A stretch of DNA of 64,000 nucleotides from Sweltsa coloradensis (GCA_024449915.1 JAMZAV010000648.1:400054-464053), one strand, 5' to 3'; numbered from the stretch's first letter, positions 1 to 36,114 are shown. Notes: generated by a model not told the origin, from the letters alone. Numbers and translations are program-made.

Positions 1-73
1 CGGGTACTCTAAATATAAATTTATTTATTTAAAACATTGCATTGGATGGGTGTCAACTCTTTAAGTGCCAAGT

Positions 74-267
74 CCAATTGTCATAGCATAAGCATAGTGC
101 AACGCAAGCGTAGTATAGGAAATATAAACAAATGCAACTGGCTGCTCGTACACACAATTGGCGTAAGCATCATAAGCATAGCATAAGGCGCAGAACAAGA
201 ATTGGTTATACTATTTTAATTCTTGTGTTGTGTTTGCGTTGTGCTATGCTTATGCTATGCCAATTGG
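74..267. repeat. Palindromic repeat, MITE-like
   Basis: Arms at about 74-110 and 231-267 are imperfect inverted copies: CCAATTG followed by the CATAGCATAAGCATAG block, then its complement ending in CCAATTGG. Smaller inverted pieces of the same motif lie between them. The short ORF across it is only a reading of the palindrome. I found no clear target duplication, so the class is unknown. Confidence 0.6.
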
Positions 268-2685
268 TCTTTTTTTTTAATATTTGCATTTATTTGTACA
301 CATTTGACACGCAAGATTAAAAATAAATGCGAGAATGACAGAAAAAGCATCTGCCCCATAGTACAAGGGTACCCGTCACCCTATTAATACAATCATAATA
401 AAATACAATGTCCAAGTTAAATACTTGGCACTTAACATGCCCGCTTCCATGCTCAGAAAAGGCTGTTAAGTTCTGGCACACTGGAAGCATTCTGCCACAC
501 ACCTAGGTATTTTATGATTGTCACATTGGCTGGCATGTTTATTTATTTCTCATCGTGTTAGACATCATATTGTGTGGTCTTGTGTGTCTTCGTGGTTATC
601 CCACGCGTTTTAATTCATACCTCTTCCAGATGCAGGAAGGTCCAGCGGTATATCAGATTTCCAAAATTTCCACAGTCGAGAAGGAAGTTTTTTACACAAT
701 TCTGATAGGGGGAACTTGAGCAGTCCTCATAACTGACTCGAGCAGAGTGTGAAAACCAAACGTCACACTTGAACCTAGTCTCTCAGCCAGCGAAACGTCA
801 GGGAGCGCGACCACTCACCTACCACGCGATTCGCTATTCAGAGTTGTTCTGAATCGGCCTTGTTGATTCTGGCGTTGATCCGCGGGTGTTTGCACTTTCC
901 ATACTACAGTTTGCTACATTTCATATTAAAAATATAAATCTCTGGTTGGTTATCGCTCATACTCGTCGATTGCGTCGGGACCTACAGGGTTGGCTTGGTC
1001 GCTTTGATTTACTGTCCCCCACTGAAAATCAGTTATAACTGAGTGGGTAGATTCTAAATACAATTTTTTAATTTATCAGTCATCACAGATCCATGAACCC
1101 TTAAACCCTTCCATCCCCGTAATTGATTTGCGTGTGCGTTATGATATACGTACCTACTAGATGGCACTAATTATACCGAAAATCATGTTAAATTGCAGAG
1201 AAACTGCTGACTGCCATTGTTATTGCAATAGTTGGTTGTGTGCCAATTTTTAGCAGCCATTTTGCTTAGTACCTCCCCCCCCTGCAGGTTAGCAAAGTTA
1301 GCGGAAATTTCCTTGCTGACTGTGCACGCAATCTACCTATGCAGGGCTGAGAAGTGAGAACTGATTAGTTGACTGCAAGCACAAAATGGAAAGTACCATT
1401 GCTACTATTAGTCGTATGAACAATACTCGATGTTTTCTTTTTTTTTTCACCCAATACACCAATGAAATATGTTTGCTTTCACTGGAAAATGGTGACACCG
1501 ATCAGGATGGTATTTTCAGTTTTTCTCAAGAAAATGTTTTGCGGGCAAGTTGACCTGGATCCTTTGACAAGAATTCAGCTTAGTTATTGTTCCCGCATTT
1601 TAAATGATTCCGATACCCCCATTCGCAAACACAACATAGTATCAGCAAGGATTTTTCTGCAAATCTGTTTGTTAATCATGCTGTTTTGATCAAACAGGTT
1701 TTTTGTGTAGGTATTGTATTCATACTTTAGTATGACAGTGTATTCTAATGTATGTTTTGTAAGGTATTTTGTATACCTATTGCAATTAGTATTGTGTATA
1801 CTGTATATTGTCTTGGTGGTAAAACACTTTTGAGTTACAATGCTAAGCTCTAATTCTAATGTAATGTGACTGTGTCATGTCATGCTCATATTCATATATA
1901 TATATCACTACACTTTGTTCCAACATCGTTTAGTTGGGTAAAGGGGTATCATAATAAAATAAAATAAATAATAATAATAATTTTAGAGAAATTGTTTCTT
2001 TGCATCCAAATGGTGAATAATCTTAATTATTCCCCGATATAGCGTCGTCACTGTGTATAAACGTCCCGTCAAAGTAATAATTTCTCTACAATTATATTGG
2101 GTTGGATAATGAACCAAACATTAAGGAAACCGGTTTAAAACAGGCAAACTGGTACCTATATTGTTCGAGCGGCCGCTACTTTACAATACATAATTGATAT
2201 ATAGCATTAGTCTTGTCAATCTTGATATATTTATATCCTACTGCACATGTATCTCTTTTTACCAACATTCAGTTCATAGCATATTGATATTCATGCTAGT
2301 ACTTAATCACGCACGCAGTGTTTTTGCTCAACACACCATGTGAACGGTGTAGTGCATTCCACTAGACTTGTTTATGTACACCGAGGAAAAATATAAATGC
2401 TTTCCATGATTAATAAAACACAAAAAAATGGTGTTAAATAGACTATTTATTTGGATAACCTGTAGGGATCTTAATTTTGTAGGAACTTGTCCAAAAAATA
2501 TGTTGGTTGGTTGACTTTTGATGGCCCATGGAATATATTGATGTAAACACTTGGCTTCTACATTGGGAGAGGGATGCCGGATATCATATTCAAATACTAA
2601 TACAGAAATTATTAAAGTGTTAGCAGGGCATGGTTGATTTCTAATTATTTACTTGGTAACAACCTAATACTATATATAACTAATA
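268..2685. other. Intergenic, no gene recognised
   Basis: AT-rich sequence without a convincing exon. An A/T tail built of AAT-type units at about 1953-1983 follows a weak ORF (1462-1689). It could be the 3' end of a decayed LINE, but no reverse-transcriptase motif supports that. A 29-codon ORF after a splice-acceptor-like TTCCAG near 630 is also unsupported. Confidence 0.4.
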
Positions 2686-2965
2686 CTAGGGAAACGCCAA
2701 AGTCGTTGTTAGACGAGTGAGAGAGCCACGTGTTGAGTACCCGTGAACATTAATTGGATTTAAGTTAGGTAATTATATTGTGGTATAAATAATAGAGTTT
2801 TTAAGTTTTTAAGTTTAAGAGCACGTCAACTGTCCGGCCATAATGCACCACTTTAGCCAATGATAGGCTAGGGAGGTCTAAGGTAGGGGGAAGAAAAGTA
2901 ATATTAGCGGGTACTCAACACATGGCTCACTCACTCGTCTAACAACGACTTTGGCGTTTGCCTAG
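2686..2965. mobile_element. Helentron-like element with two opposed 3' ends (family 5)
   Basis: Both extremities carry the same sequence in inverted orientation: CTAGGGAAACGCCAAAGTCG at the left and its complement, ending in CTAG, at the right (the right copy has one change). Next to each end is the block GACGAGTGAG. In both outward orientations CTAG is followed by T. The termini match the 3' end of the longer family-5 elements at 35214-36026 and 36537-37214, so this copy looks like two 3' ends joined head to head. Confidence 0.6.
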
Positions 2966-3235
2966 TATAATCTTTATACAAACATTTGTGGTCACAGACC
3001 CCTGTTGAACAGATAGGCTACACCCCAGGCTAAATGGAACGGCCGGTGTATGACCCTTAGAACAGGTAGGCCTACTTCCTCCAGCGTCAATGTAGGCCTA
3101 TGAAAAATTAAAGACGATTCCGTCTGGGCTCGGGGTAGAATTGGCCCAGAGCATGGCTCTGCTAATCGTAAAAGGCGATTTAAGAGAAAAGGTCCACCTC
3201 GCAAACATCAGCTAATAAGAGGGAAGTATATTATA

Positions 3236-3460
3236 TTATACTCCCCAAAACCAGAGGCGAGCTCTGGCAATCGTCATCGGGGACACCTCCCCCTTCCCTT
3301 GACGACCTCCCCGACTACGGTGACAATGACACAACGAACGATGACAAAGACAATGACGACCACAACGTGAGAAATCCCCCTTCCTCCCCTTACCCATGGC
3401 TGGTTCTGACCAGCATGGGCCCCTCCTCCCCATCCCCTAGGCTAGAGTCGTGCATTATGA
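3236..3460 (-). repeat. Dispersed repeat shared with 48458-48700
   Basis: A stretch rich in GACGATGAC-type units flanked by CCTCCCC blocks, followed by CCCATGG and a GCCTAGGGG-like end. In the other orientation the same order of blocks occurs at about 48458-48700. The ORFs across both copies are unrelated in protein sequence, so coding function is unlikely. The repeat class was not recognised. Confidence 0.5.
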
Positions 3461-5272
3461 CCTAACGGTTGACGCGTCCTTAATCCAAATGAACCCAAAA
3501 AAAAATATATATTTAGGCCTAGGCAAACAGAGAAAGTGGTTTATAGTTTTTTGGTTTCAGGGTGCGTCAACCGTTTGTCGTCGTCCTATTATGAAAAAAG
3601 GCTGGTCCCATACGTCCCAATTTAGTTTTAGTTTGGATTAAGGGTGCGACAACCGCAAGGTCAAAAATCACCACTCTTGCCTAGAGGATATAGGGAGGAA
3701 AATCCCATGCTGGTGCTGGGGGGTGAGACTCGACTGGACTCGACTTCCACGTGGTTTATCAAATAGTCCCAAATAGTAGTCTCAAATTTGTTGGAATAGC
3801 ATGATAAATAAACTTATATGTTGTACCATTGAGTTCTATATGGTTCTATACTCCCAATGGATATACTGTAATTCTAATATCAGGATCACCTATTATTAAC
3901 AAGTAACAACATAAAACTAAAATAAACTGATAATTAAATTACACCAGCAGGTTTCCGATATTATTCATTTCAAATCTGGAACAAAACAAGCAAATATTTA
4001 TTTCCCCTTTGAAGGGGACAGCTCAAGTGTTTTGTATGTTTGCCATTAATTGGTTCCTACTTGATAAAAGTAGGTTTGCAAGACATAACGCAGAATTGTG
4101 CTTTTAGAGATTTTGTGGAAATACTGTAAATGAGGTATATAGGGCAGATAATTATTATGTCAAATTGACTTGAGTCTTTTAATTTCAAAGCATTGTCACA
4201 TGTTACAACTTTCCACACATAGCTTTTTGTGTAAGTGTATTATTTATTTGTATAGTAGGTAGTATGAAGCATATTATACAAACATATTACATACCCTAAC
4301 CAACAAAGGTGCTTAAATAATTTAGGTTGTAAGAGTACTTTCATTTCTAAGATTAAGTAAGTGCAAAACTAGGTAGTTATAACTGATACAACTGCAAGCA
4401 AATTAAATTGTAGCAGACAGAATTACCTATATGAGCAATAAAAGCTACCGTTTATTTATGTTTATTCTTCAATCTTCATTGGTCGTTCGTCAGTGATAGA
4501 TAGGAAAATGCCTGAATCACCTTAATTCTACAAATGTCAACTGCCTGTAGTTGCCACACATTAATGCTTAGGTACAGCTGAAGTGATGTAAGAATATTAT
4601 TGTTGCCACATCTTCACACTAAGAATCAAGCCTCTTGTAGGAGCCACAGTAGGGGGTGTTATCCATGTTAACTGCGACAACATATTATATAACAGTTATC
4701 ATACCAGTAACAAAAATACATTTTTATCAAACATCAGATTACAATGAGTATGTCCAAATGTGTTATTTTACTTAAATTGTCACTTTATAGGTATTATGTA
4801 AGGCCATACTATAATTATAATAGAAGTCTTTAATTTTAGCTTGGCAATGCTAAAAGCCATGCGGCTATTTCTTCTGCCTTTTTGCTTTTCTACACTCACT
4901 TGTCAAGTTTTGTACGCCTACTAAACCTACTAAAACAATATTAACTACATTACTCACTCACGTTTAAAACTACACCCGAGACATCTCATATTTTAGTGCC
5001 ATGTCTCTTCATGCTTTAGACCCAGTTTCTATTACAAGCATTCGACATGGGTTGGAACGCGAGTCATATAGAAGGCAGATTAAAGTCTCAACCGACGTTG
5101 CAACAAGCGTAAACGACTTTTACTCGCATTACCCACCAATCCGCGTTAAACGCTAGTAGTATAAACAGGGTATAAGTGTGCATACTATAACGACTAACAT
5201 TGGAATATGTATCAAATAAACCTTTGATAATAATTTAGTTCTGAGTGACCCTTGGACTGTTGCATCGTATCG
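3461..5272. other. Intergenic, no gene recognised
   Basis: AT-rich DNA with no exon-like ORF or clear splice pattern. Around 5017-5155 there is a CpG-containing block whose start, GACCCAGTTTCTATTACAAG, resembles terminal sequence of Harbinger-like repeats. Only one end could be found. Confidence 0.35.
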
Positions 5273-5394
5273 CTGATGAGGCACTGCTCGACATTTCACC
5301 ACCCATGTTGGTGGCTTCTTAAAGACTGATGATGTGGTCTGTGTTGAAGAAGCCACCAACATGGGTGGCAAAACGTTGAGCAGTGCCTCATCAG
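5273..5394. repeat. 48-bp inverted repeat (hairpin), 26-nt loop
   Basis: Arms 5273-5320 and 5347-5394 match at 44 of 48 positions. Each arm, read inward, starts CTGATGAGGCACTGCTC and ends GTTGGTGGCTTCTT. Possibly part of a retroelement terminus, since CTGATGAG is also the first core box of hammerhead ribozymes. The second core box (GAAA) is not intact in either arm, so no ribozyme is claimed. Confidence 0.6.
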
Positions 5395-7134
5395 TCAACA
5401 TTAACACGAGGCGACAGCCAAATAATCTCTCTAAACTTATCTATGGGTCATGAAAGTCTACAATATCTAATAATTGATATTATTATTAGTTACAACATGC
5501 TATGTTGACAGCACTTTATCCATGAGCACCAATGAGGCAATGATAGTATGGTGTATTCAATATCCAGCATTGCATACAAACGAGACATCATGCCCAACAT
5601 GACAATGCCCATCTAATGAATAACCTAGTGTTACTTAGAATATAAATAGCTCTTGACCATCTTGCAAGAGGAAATACATGCAAGGTTGATACTCAGCCAA
5701 AACAAACTTTGTTAACAAATACCAGGTTGGTTCACATGGGGGAAAGCATTACATGTGTGCACACATATGTACTGGTAGTTAAAAGTGAAAACTGAAAAGT
5801 TCTTCAATTTGCTAGTTGGTATCACATGTGTGGTAATATCCATAGTATTTCTCTATTTGATCAAGTGTTTGTGATGAGCGATTGCTAAGACTCCATATAT
5901 AATAACAGCATTTGATGTGGGTTGAAAACTCAAACGTCGTCGACGATTTTCAGGTAAGCGGTTGGGACTCCCTTCTCCACTCATTCACTGTTTGATGTTT
6001 CAAAATGTCTTACAGTTCCACATAAGCCAGAATAGGACTAAACATTGTTTAGAATGTGTGTACTCATACAACCTTACAGTAAATTATTTTTCTGTTTCAA
6101 AATATTAAATCAGTCAGTGGTGGAAAATTTAAAAATATGCGTGCAACAAAATACCAGTATGTACATACACATCTAGACTTTTACAAGTTATAGCCATTAT
6201 ATGAAGTTAGTTAACCCATAATTCAATGATGTACCTATAACAGAACAGAGTGATGTACATATATAGTTACTACTATTACTAGTTATACAAGTGTCGGTAA
6301 CAAAATTAAAATTAAAGAACTAATATTAAAGCTAAAAAAAAGGTATAAATAAATTATTATGAAATATGTTGTACCACAAATCTCAAATCTGCAATGTGGA
6401 AGATGGTATGCAGGGTAGTGGGAGAAGTGGCCCTATATCCTGACATCAAAAACTATTATAAGCATAGCAAAAAAGACTATGAGAAATTAATAGCTCATGT
6501 GCTTTTTTTTGTTACACTCTCTACAAGTCAAACTGCTACTTCAATCTTTATGAAATCTTGAAGGAACTTACTATACCTGCCACATATTTTAGTATACGTA
6601 ATCTGAAGAAATATTTCTCATAAAAAACTCACTTTACAATTTAGTTTAATTTTTTGTTCCATTGTTCGGTGTTTATTCGCTCTACCGGACAAACAGCTAC
6701 CTACTTCGATGTTAGTGAAAGTTTCAGAGATCCTTCAAACTTATAGTTCTCTGTTCTAGCATCAACACTAATTCTTTGGAATAAACTAGCAATCATCCAC
6801 ATCCACTTAAATACAGGTGATTTCCGATTGCCTGGATTTGGTTGATTGCCGATTGACACGTACTCACTCTTAGCGGCGGACAGGTGAAGGTTGGGGCAGA
6901 TGAGGTCATATTGATCAAACGTGCGAGTAAAGCAGGGTTAAGAAAGAAGATAAAAAATTAACTCAATAGTTGAAACAGTTTCAATAACAAGTTTGCATTC
7001 ACCTGCTGTATGACTATATAGAAAGTTGACTGAACTTTTACACACACCACTGTAATTTTTTATTATTATTTTAATCTAAAATTGTTTGATTTGTTTAGTA
7101 CTTAAACCTTACCCAAAATACTTTTGTCGTCTTA
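5395..7134. other. Intergenic, no gene recognised
   Basis: AT-rich, without a supported exon. A donor-like CAG/GTAAGC occurs near 5950 but has no coding ORF before it. Confidence 0.35.
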
Positions 7135-7978
7135 GGCCCAGTTACAATCACCGTCGTAAGAACAGTTTTTGTTATAAGGGGATGGACAAGCTGATATGGA
7201 AGTTTTTATTTTAGTCATAAGAAATTGTTATAAGAGCTTATAACGAGTTCTTACGACAGACCAATCAGACGTCAATAATCTTTACGACGTCGACGACCAA
7301 TCAAAAGGAGTAACTTCATAATGACAAGCCAATAAATAGGGTTGCCTTTTGATAATCGATATATCGATCGATACGATTATTTCCCAAAAGATTGATAATC
7401 GATTCAGTCTTCCCGAATCGATAATCGAATAGCTCGCACATCTTAAATTTTGTAATAACCGCTAGCTCTGCAGAATTTCATAAAATATTTCCAGTCAAGA
7501 CATTAATCGCTTTATTCCATGAAAAATTTGTCCACTGCGAGATCTAGAACACGCGTAAGGCGCGAAGTCTTAAGCGCAATGCATCGCCCCTGCCCTGCTG
7601 CAGTGTAGGCAACTTGCATGGCGTGCGTGTGATGCTGGGCGGCTTCGCTCGCCGCGCCTGCAGGCGCCGATTGCTCAACCTTGCCTCGTCACAACCGATA
7701 TTGTAGTATGCCACTCAAGGTCAACACAAGCATCTATCGAGATGCATTCCTCCCCACCCCGCGCCAACTCGGTATCGCTTTACTTCATTCTGTCCGTAGT
7801 GCTACGATAGTATTATCCCAATATTTCGTTGTCTTCCAAAGTAATGTTGAATATTATTCATCTCGTCACGTAATAAATATTGGAGCATTACAGCCTAAAT
7901 AAAACATTACTAACTAATCAGGATATCGGATTTCTTAATATCTAAAACAATTTCTTATATGGTGATGGGAACTGGGCC
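7135..7978. mobile_element. PIF/Harbinger-like element with TTA target duplication
   Basis: Terminal inverted repeats begin GGCCCAGTT at both ends and continue with a related ATCACC block. The element is flanked by TTA at 7132-7134 and 7979-7981, as expected for PIF/Harbinger. At 844 bp it has no transposase ORF. It contains a fragment of a hAT-type element from 7337 on. Confidence 0.6.
7337..7915 (-). mobile_element. Fragment of ATCGAT-rich hAT family
   Basis: It starts TAGGGTTGCC followed by GATAATCGATATATCGATCG, the complement of the right end of the complete element at 50130-51679. Further similarity (CTCGTCACGTAATAAATATTG) extends to about 7900. The other terminus is missing, so it is truncated inside the Harbinger-like element. 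Confidence 0.55.
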
Positions 7979-8274
7979 TTAGGAATCTATTATTAATTAT
8001 TATGCAGGCAGCAAAACAATATTATGAACTGCCCTCGAGAGATTAGATTCGCATGTGTATACCTGCTGCGCTATAGTATGTTTATTCAACCGCAATCAAG
8101 TTGAGTCTGTAAATTACATATACCCTAATACAAAATTATCCTTGAAAAGAAGAAGCCGATTGCCGCTTTGTTGTACCTCTTGGCATTTGTAGCTTTAAAA
8201 TGTGTAGGCTATACATGCCTAATTTGGTAAACGTGTAGAGCTGTATACACTTAAGACCATATTCACATCTAAAT

Positions 8275-9298
8275 CAACCCTTGAAAATCCCACTCGCACG
8301 CTCGCATTTTGCGAGTGACAATTTGGCTCTTGCGAGTAACTTTTATGGACGTGCTTCAAAATATTGTTTTTGCGAGAATTTGAATCGAGCGCCGATTCAT
8401 GCCGCCGACTTGTGGCAGTGTGCTGAGTATGCCCCCCCACCCCCTCCTGCCTAACCACTTGTGCGATCTTCCAGAGATTATACCGCGTAAATAATTACCA
8501 CAACATCACTTATGTTTTCAATCTGCTAGAAGTCAAAACTTAAAAGCTATCACCCATGGTGATAAATCTTTCCTTATCTTGTTTACTCTCGTTCGGGCTC
8601 CAGTCCCCCCTTCCCGCGCCCCGAGCCAACGCATCGTGAGTCGTGACCTTCACTTGACTGTGACATGTTATAAAGCAGATGCAACCGAACAGTGAGTGTT
8701 ATCTTAACGGCCCGCTGCTGTTCCTCTTTCGTGATTATGAAATACTACTTCATCGGCACGTCATTGTTTATAGAACAGCATTACGTCTTGAGATATTACG
8801 ATAATTGATGAGCGCGTTTCTTCGCAGTTCATTAGACACCCACACGATTTTTTTGTTACTACCCGGGTAACCCGCGGATAATGTGGACGGGTACCCGGGT
8901 CGTAAAAAAGTCGGGTTTCGTCATCCCTAGTTAACAGCCAGACACATTATTGTAAGACGCGATCGCGAACATAAGTCATTGGGCATTTTGTTGATGCGGC
9001 GCATATGATTTGTAACATCAGTGTTCTTATCTTATCTTATCTGCAAGTGGTTTACGAGTTTTCACGGTATAAATACTGAAGTTTTTCAGTACTGAATTAA
9101 GCCCGCTATGTTATCCTAAAACGCACCAAACGCTCTTTAATAAAACCTGACCTCAAAATTTTTCGCCTGCGCCGCTATTGTTGGGGAAATTTTCCGCCCC
9201 CAAACCCCCCTTGCCTTCCCGCCAAAAGTACCTTCCCGCTAGGAGCGAGTACTAAAAGACGGGTGCGAGTTGATTTGTTACACAATTTTCAAGGGTTG
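8275..9298. mobile_element. Non-autonomous hAT-like element, 8-bp duplication ATCTAAAT
   Basis: Inverted ends CAACCCTTGAAAAT and ATTTTCAAGGGTTG are flanked by perfect ATCTAAAT copies at 8267-8274 and 9299-9306, the 8-bp duplication typical of hAT. The 1,024-bp body has no transposase. Its middle (about 8590-8934) is homologous to the split repeat at 31555-31655 and 32580-32812, so that part is shared with, or derived from, another repeat. Confidence 0.7.
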
Positions 9299-9306
9299 AT
9301 CTAAAT

Positions 9307-10580
9307 CCCACTCATTATTAAAATTCTTAACCCCAATTGCCATGTATATTAGGGTACCTACAGTACATTCACGTGTAAAAGAAACAAACCACCAGTACAC
9401 TGTTCCATTACACATAATTTATTTTGCTATTAAAGTTGTGGCCAGGACTACATATAAATGGGTATAAAAATGACTATCTTAATTGTGTAAGGACTAACTT
9501 GACAAAAAACAAATGATGGTGATGAATGGCAATCACAAAAAAACTAAAATGTATGTTTGAGAATGCCTAACCTAATTCCAAATTTGAATCTTTGGTGTTA
9601 ATGTGTTAATTAACTCAGGTTCAGCCTTGCACCCCGCCCTACTACTTACTATAAGGCTATACAGCCATTGCAGAGAGCTCCAACCCAATCAAGGGTGGAA
9701 CACACAAAAGGGGAGTACATTTTCTTAAATTCAATAACTTAAGAGACTGCCTCCACCCTTTTTCTTCTTCCAGATTATGCATCAATTATTTTTAACAATT
9801 TCAAAAATTAAATTACTTTACCATAAATTACAATAATTTAACTTAAAACTTAGTTTTTACTTGCATTGTGGAATTAAACCATTTAAACCAGTCTTTGGAT
9901 ATTGTTTTAATGTGCTGTTGGTTTTAAACTTTTAGTACCTACTACCTAGTATTGGTGTACCAAGTTTTTGTTAATTTTGTAAATGATAATTGTTTTTAAG
10001 TTTTTTTAAAACTAATTTGACAACAACTTCATGATAATTCACATATTTGTGCACATGAGTTAATTGTATGAAGGCTTGTTAATAAATAAAATAAAATACA
10101 TTACTATTCACCATTAGCATCAAACTGAAGTACTAATTATTTATTACAAGAACTAAAACATGTTTAATTTTGTAGTATATTTAATACACGGTATATTGTA
10201 CCATACTCTTTTTAACTACTCTAGGCCTCTTTTTTAAGCATACCAGTTATATTTTATGTGAGGGCAGCTGATGGAAATAAACAAAAGTTATAAATATTAC
10301 ACTTGTCAATGTGGACCACATACACACAAGATTAACTTTTTCAACCCAACCACATTCTGTTTTGGTGCCTGGCCTCCATGATAATTATTTATTACGGTAC
10401 CGATTAAAATTTACTAAGTTATTAAAAAGCCAAGAACTTAAAGCTGCCAATTACACTTACAATATTCTGCCAATTACCACAATACCATACATGCATAACA
10501 TAAGTGCTTAGACCATCCAATCCACATTTGCAAATAAAAGACTGCTTTAAGATAACACAATATATTGATCACGTTGTGTT
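9307..10580. other. Region 3' of ACTR1, no gene recognised
   Basis: AT-rich sequence downstream of the ACTR1 stop, containing its 3' UTR. No other exon was seen. Confidence 0.4.
10388..10393 (-). terminator. Candidate polyadenylation signal of ACTR1
   Basis: AATAAA on the minus strand, about 190 nt after the stop codon. The sequence is so AT-rich that chance occurrence is likely. Confidence 0.3.
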
Positions 10581-33574
<22,994 letters not shown>

Positions 33575-33706
33575 ATCTTCTAAACTCAAAATGTATAATG
33601 ATCAAATTATCAATAATGACACTTCCTAACCTATCCTAGAGGTTTAGACAAAAAAATTGGGCTTCTTCAGTCGGACTCTGGCGGAAGACGTGTGTACTGT
33701 GTAGTT

Positions 33707-33737
33707 GGCGGTGACTCATCAGACACCAGTCACCGCC
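33707..33737. promoter_or_regulatory. Hairpin with TGACTCA site upstream of ACTR1
   Basis: A perfect 10-bp stem GGCGGTGACT/AGTCACCGCC with an 11-nt loop, about 135 bp upstream of the start codon. The left arm runs into TGACTCA, the AP-1 consensus. It may be promoter or 5' UTR. Confidence 0.35.
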
Positions 33738-35213
33738 ATGGGGAATTTGTTTGGGGGGCAAATTTGGGAAAAGGGAGCGAGAATAGATATTAATCTAAAC
33801 CTTTATTAAATAATGCTGTAAATAAATGTATAAATAATAAATATATTCTAAACTCAATGGTAGGCCTAGATCTTATTTGCAAAGAAATATTATTTTGTTA
33901 CACTGTTATGTGTATGTTAATGTCCGTGATTGGTAAACATTTTTTTACCTGCAATGAACTGTAGGATCAATTTTTCATATCTCTTTTATTGTAGTTCGCT
34001 CCCATAGATATTTTAATATCCATTAATTTGTCTTGTGCCGTCGATAGCTCCATTTTTTTAGTAAATGAAATTAAACCGAGTAAAGGAAATAACATTGGTT
34101 TTCATGATGACCTTGAAGTGATCAAACTTGGTAATTTTCAAGTTAGGTGACATCATCAAAAATCTACCATATTAGAAAAAGTATTGCGCCCATTAAATTA
34201 TTATGTTTCGTTTAGCGGGTTGGAATACTGCATCCTTTAACTAGAATACGAGGTTGCCCGTAATGATGAAGTTTTCCCAAAAAAAGCTAGTGACCTTTAT
34301 GTTTATTATCTTCTAATTCTGTACATATGTGTATGCCCATTATAAGATAATCTTGGTGACAAAAAATATTAGCAATAGACATTTTTTACTAGTCTTATTA
34401 TTTTTTGAAGATACATTTTGTATTGTTTTCATAATTTGCGCACGAGAATTAGCTAAAATATGCTGTTTACCACAAAGGGGTGTAATTTTGGGGCACATTA
34501 TTTTTGTAATGACCATTTTAGCTCGTCGGCTGCTGCTGCTGTAGTATCAATGTGAAACAAAAAATAAATAGGTTACTGCCTTTTTAAAGTAATACACAAA
34601 AACTAGATTTTTATTTATTTCAGGATCAAAAAGCTTTAAAAATTTGTGTAAAATTAAGTGTTAATATAATTTTGTCAGGGTCATTTTAATTTAGTATTGT
34701 GCTAATGAATATGTGGGATTAATACAATATTTAGGACGTAATAGGCTACTAAGAAGTCCCGTTATAAATTGAATTAGACAAAAATAACGGGGGGGGGTAG
34801 GGGTGATGGGTTATGATAATTTTGATTAATAAAGTCAATAAGAAAAATGTATTTTGTATATCCTGGACCTATATTGTCACTATACTATTAAATTTTGTCA
34901 ATGTACGGCCAACGCACAAAAATGTGGGTGGGGGGAGAGGATGTTATAAAAAGGTCAGTCCATTATTTTGTTAATTTCCAAGTTTTAAGTTTTAACATAA
35001 AAGGTTGGTGTAACAAAATAATATTTTGGCAAATTAGATGTCAATGTTCCTAGATCCTCCCCAAATGAGAAAATACATAAAAAATGAAAGGCGTATGCAC
35101 AAGTACTCGTGAAAGCCTTCTCGGTTTTAAACGGTTATGAATTACAGGGCAGACAGCTTGATATATTAGGTGCTACTAGGTATCTAGAAGACTAGAATTT
35201 TCGTTAAAAAAAA
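33738..35213. other. Intergenic between ACTR1 and CEP152-like gene
   Basis: AT-rich. The part around 34230-34700 is the second copy of the family 6 repeat (see 12960-13466). No gene recognised. Confidence 0.4.
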
Positions 35214-36026
35214 CTAGGGAAACGCCAAAGTCATTGTTAGACGAGTGAGTGAGCCATGTGATGAGTACCCGGTATCATTCCCTTTCTTTCCCTATTACTG
35301 GATCTAGACAGCATTGATCTTTTCTCCCTAGCCTATCACAGGCTAGAGTGGCACATTATGCCCTTAAGTTGACGCGCTCTTATATCAATCAACTTGTATG
35401 CAGATGTTCCCGCATATTAACACATGACTCGCTCACTCATCCAACGACGACTTTGACGTTTCCTAGTCTAGTTGGATAAGGCGCCTTTATACCCTGAATG
35501 TGGGAGACCTGGGTTCAATCCCCTGGTCGAGAAAGATTTTGTAATTTCTGAAATGTATTTAAAAAATTATAAAACATGTTTTGAAATGCATATTATAACA
35601 CAGTGTAGTCTTATCATCTGTGACAATACTATGGAAAACATAGCCAGTACGAAATACATGTATTGATTGCAAGGTAATTTGGGAGTACCTTGAGCGTGCA
35701 AGATTCGATACACCTTGGTCACTGCATTGCAATTTTCACAATCTGACAAATAGCAAAAACATAATTAAAAAACAAAACCATTGTCCAATAATTCCTATAC
35801 ATTTGCAGCCTATTTTTCAATTTATTATTTCTAATAGGTTTAACTCGTAATGGATCTAGCTGATTTTATTAGCACTTGTTGTTGGTGTTTACCGGATGCC
35901 TGTTTACATTTCAGCACAATCTGTTAAGTGTTTTGTCTGATTTTTATAGTACACACACGCACAGTCACAGAATAAGCGCCATTTATCTTGAATTGTAATC
36001 CTCATTTGCTTCGCTCACTCGTCTAA
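35214..36026 (-). mobile_element. Helentron-like element, family 5, with tRNA-like insert
   Basis: The 3' terminus at 35214 is (complement) CTAGGGAAACGCC. Opposed 3'-type sequence reaches 35466, as in the palindromic copies. The 5' end TTAGACGAGTGAGCGAAGC is at 36026. Body blocks match 25531-28160. The tRNA-like segment 35464-35536 lies between palindrome and body. Confidence 0.55.
35464..35536 (+). repeat. tRNA-derived (SINE-like) segment
   Basis: Pol III box A-like TAGTCTAGTTGG and box B-like GGTTCAATCCC at tRNA spacing. The acceptor stem does not pair, so it is not a functional tRNA. Confidence 0.5.
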
Positions 36027-36114
36027 TATTATAGCATACAGCAGTATAGAAATACTATAGCCATTTAACAAGAAAAACTATACATCATTTTGATTAAAAA
36101 AACACAAAAAAAAA

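Noticed and set aside
132..320. 62-codon ORF
   Set aside because: It runs through the palindromic repeat 74-267 and has no protein-like features beyond that.
630..720. Possible 29-codon exon after TTCCAG
   Set aside because: The reading is short, without family similarity, donor or partner exon.
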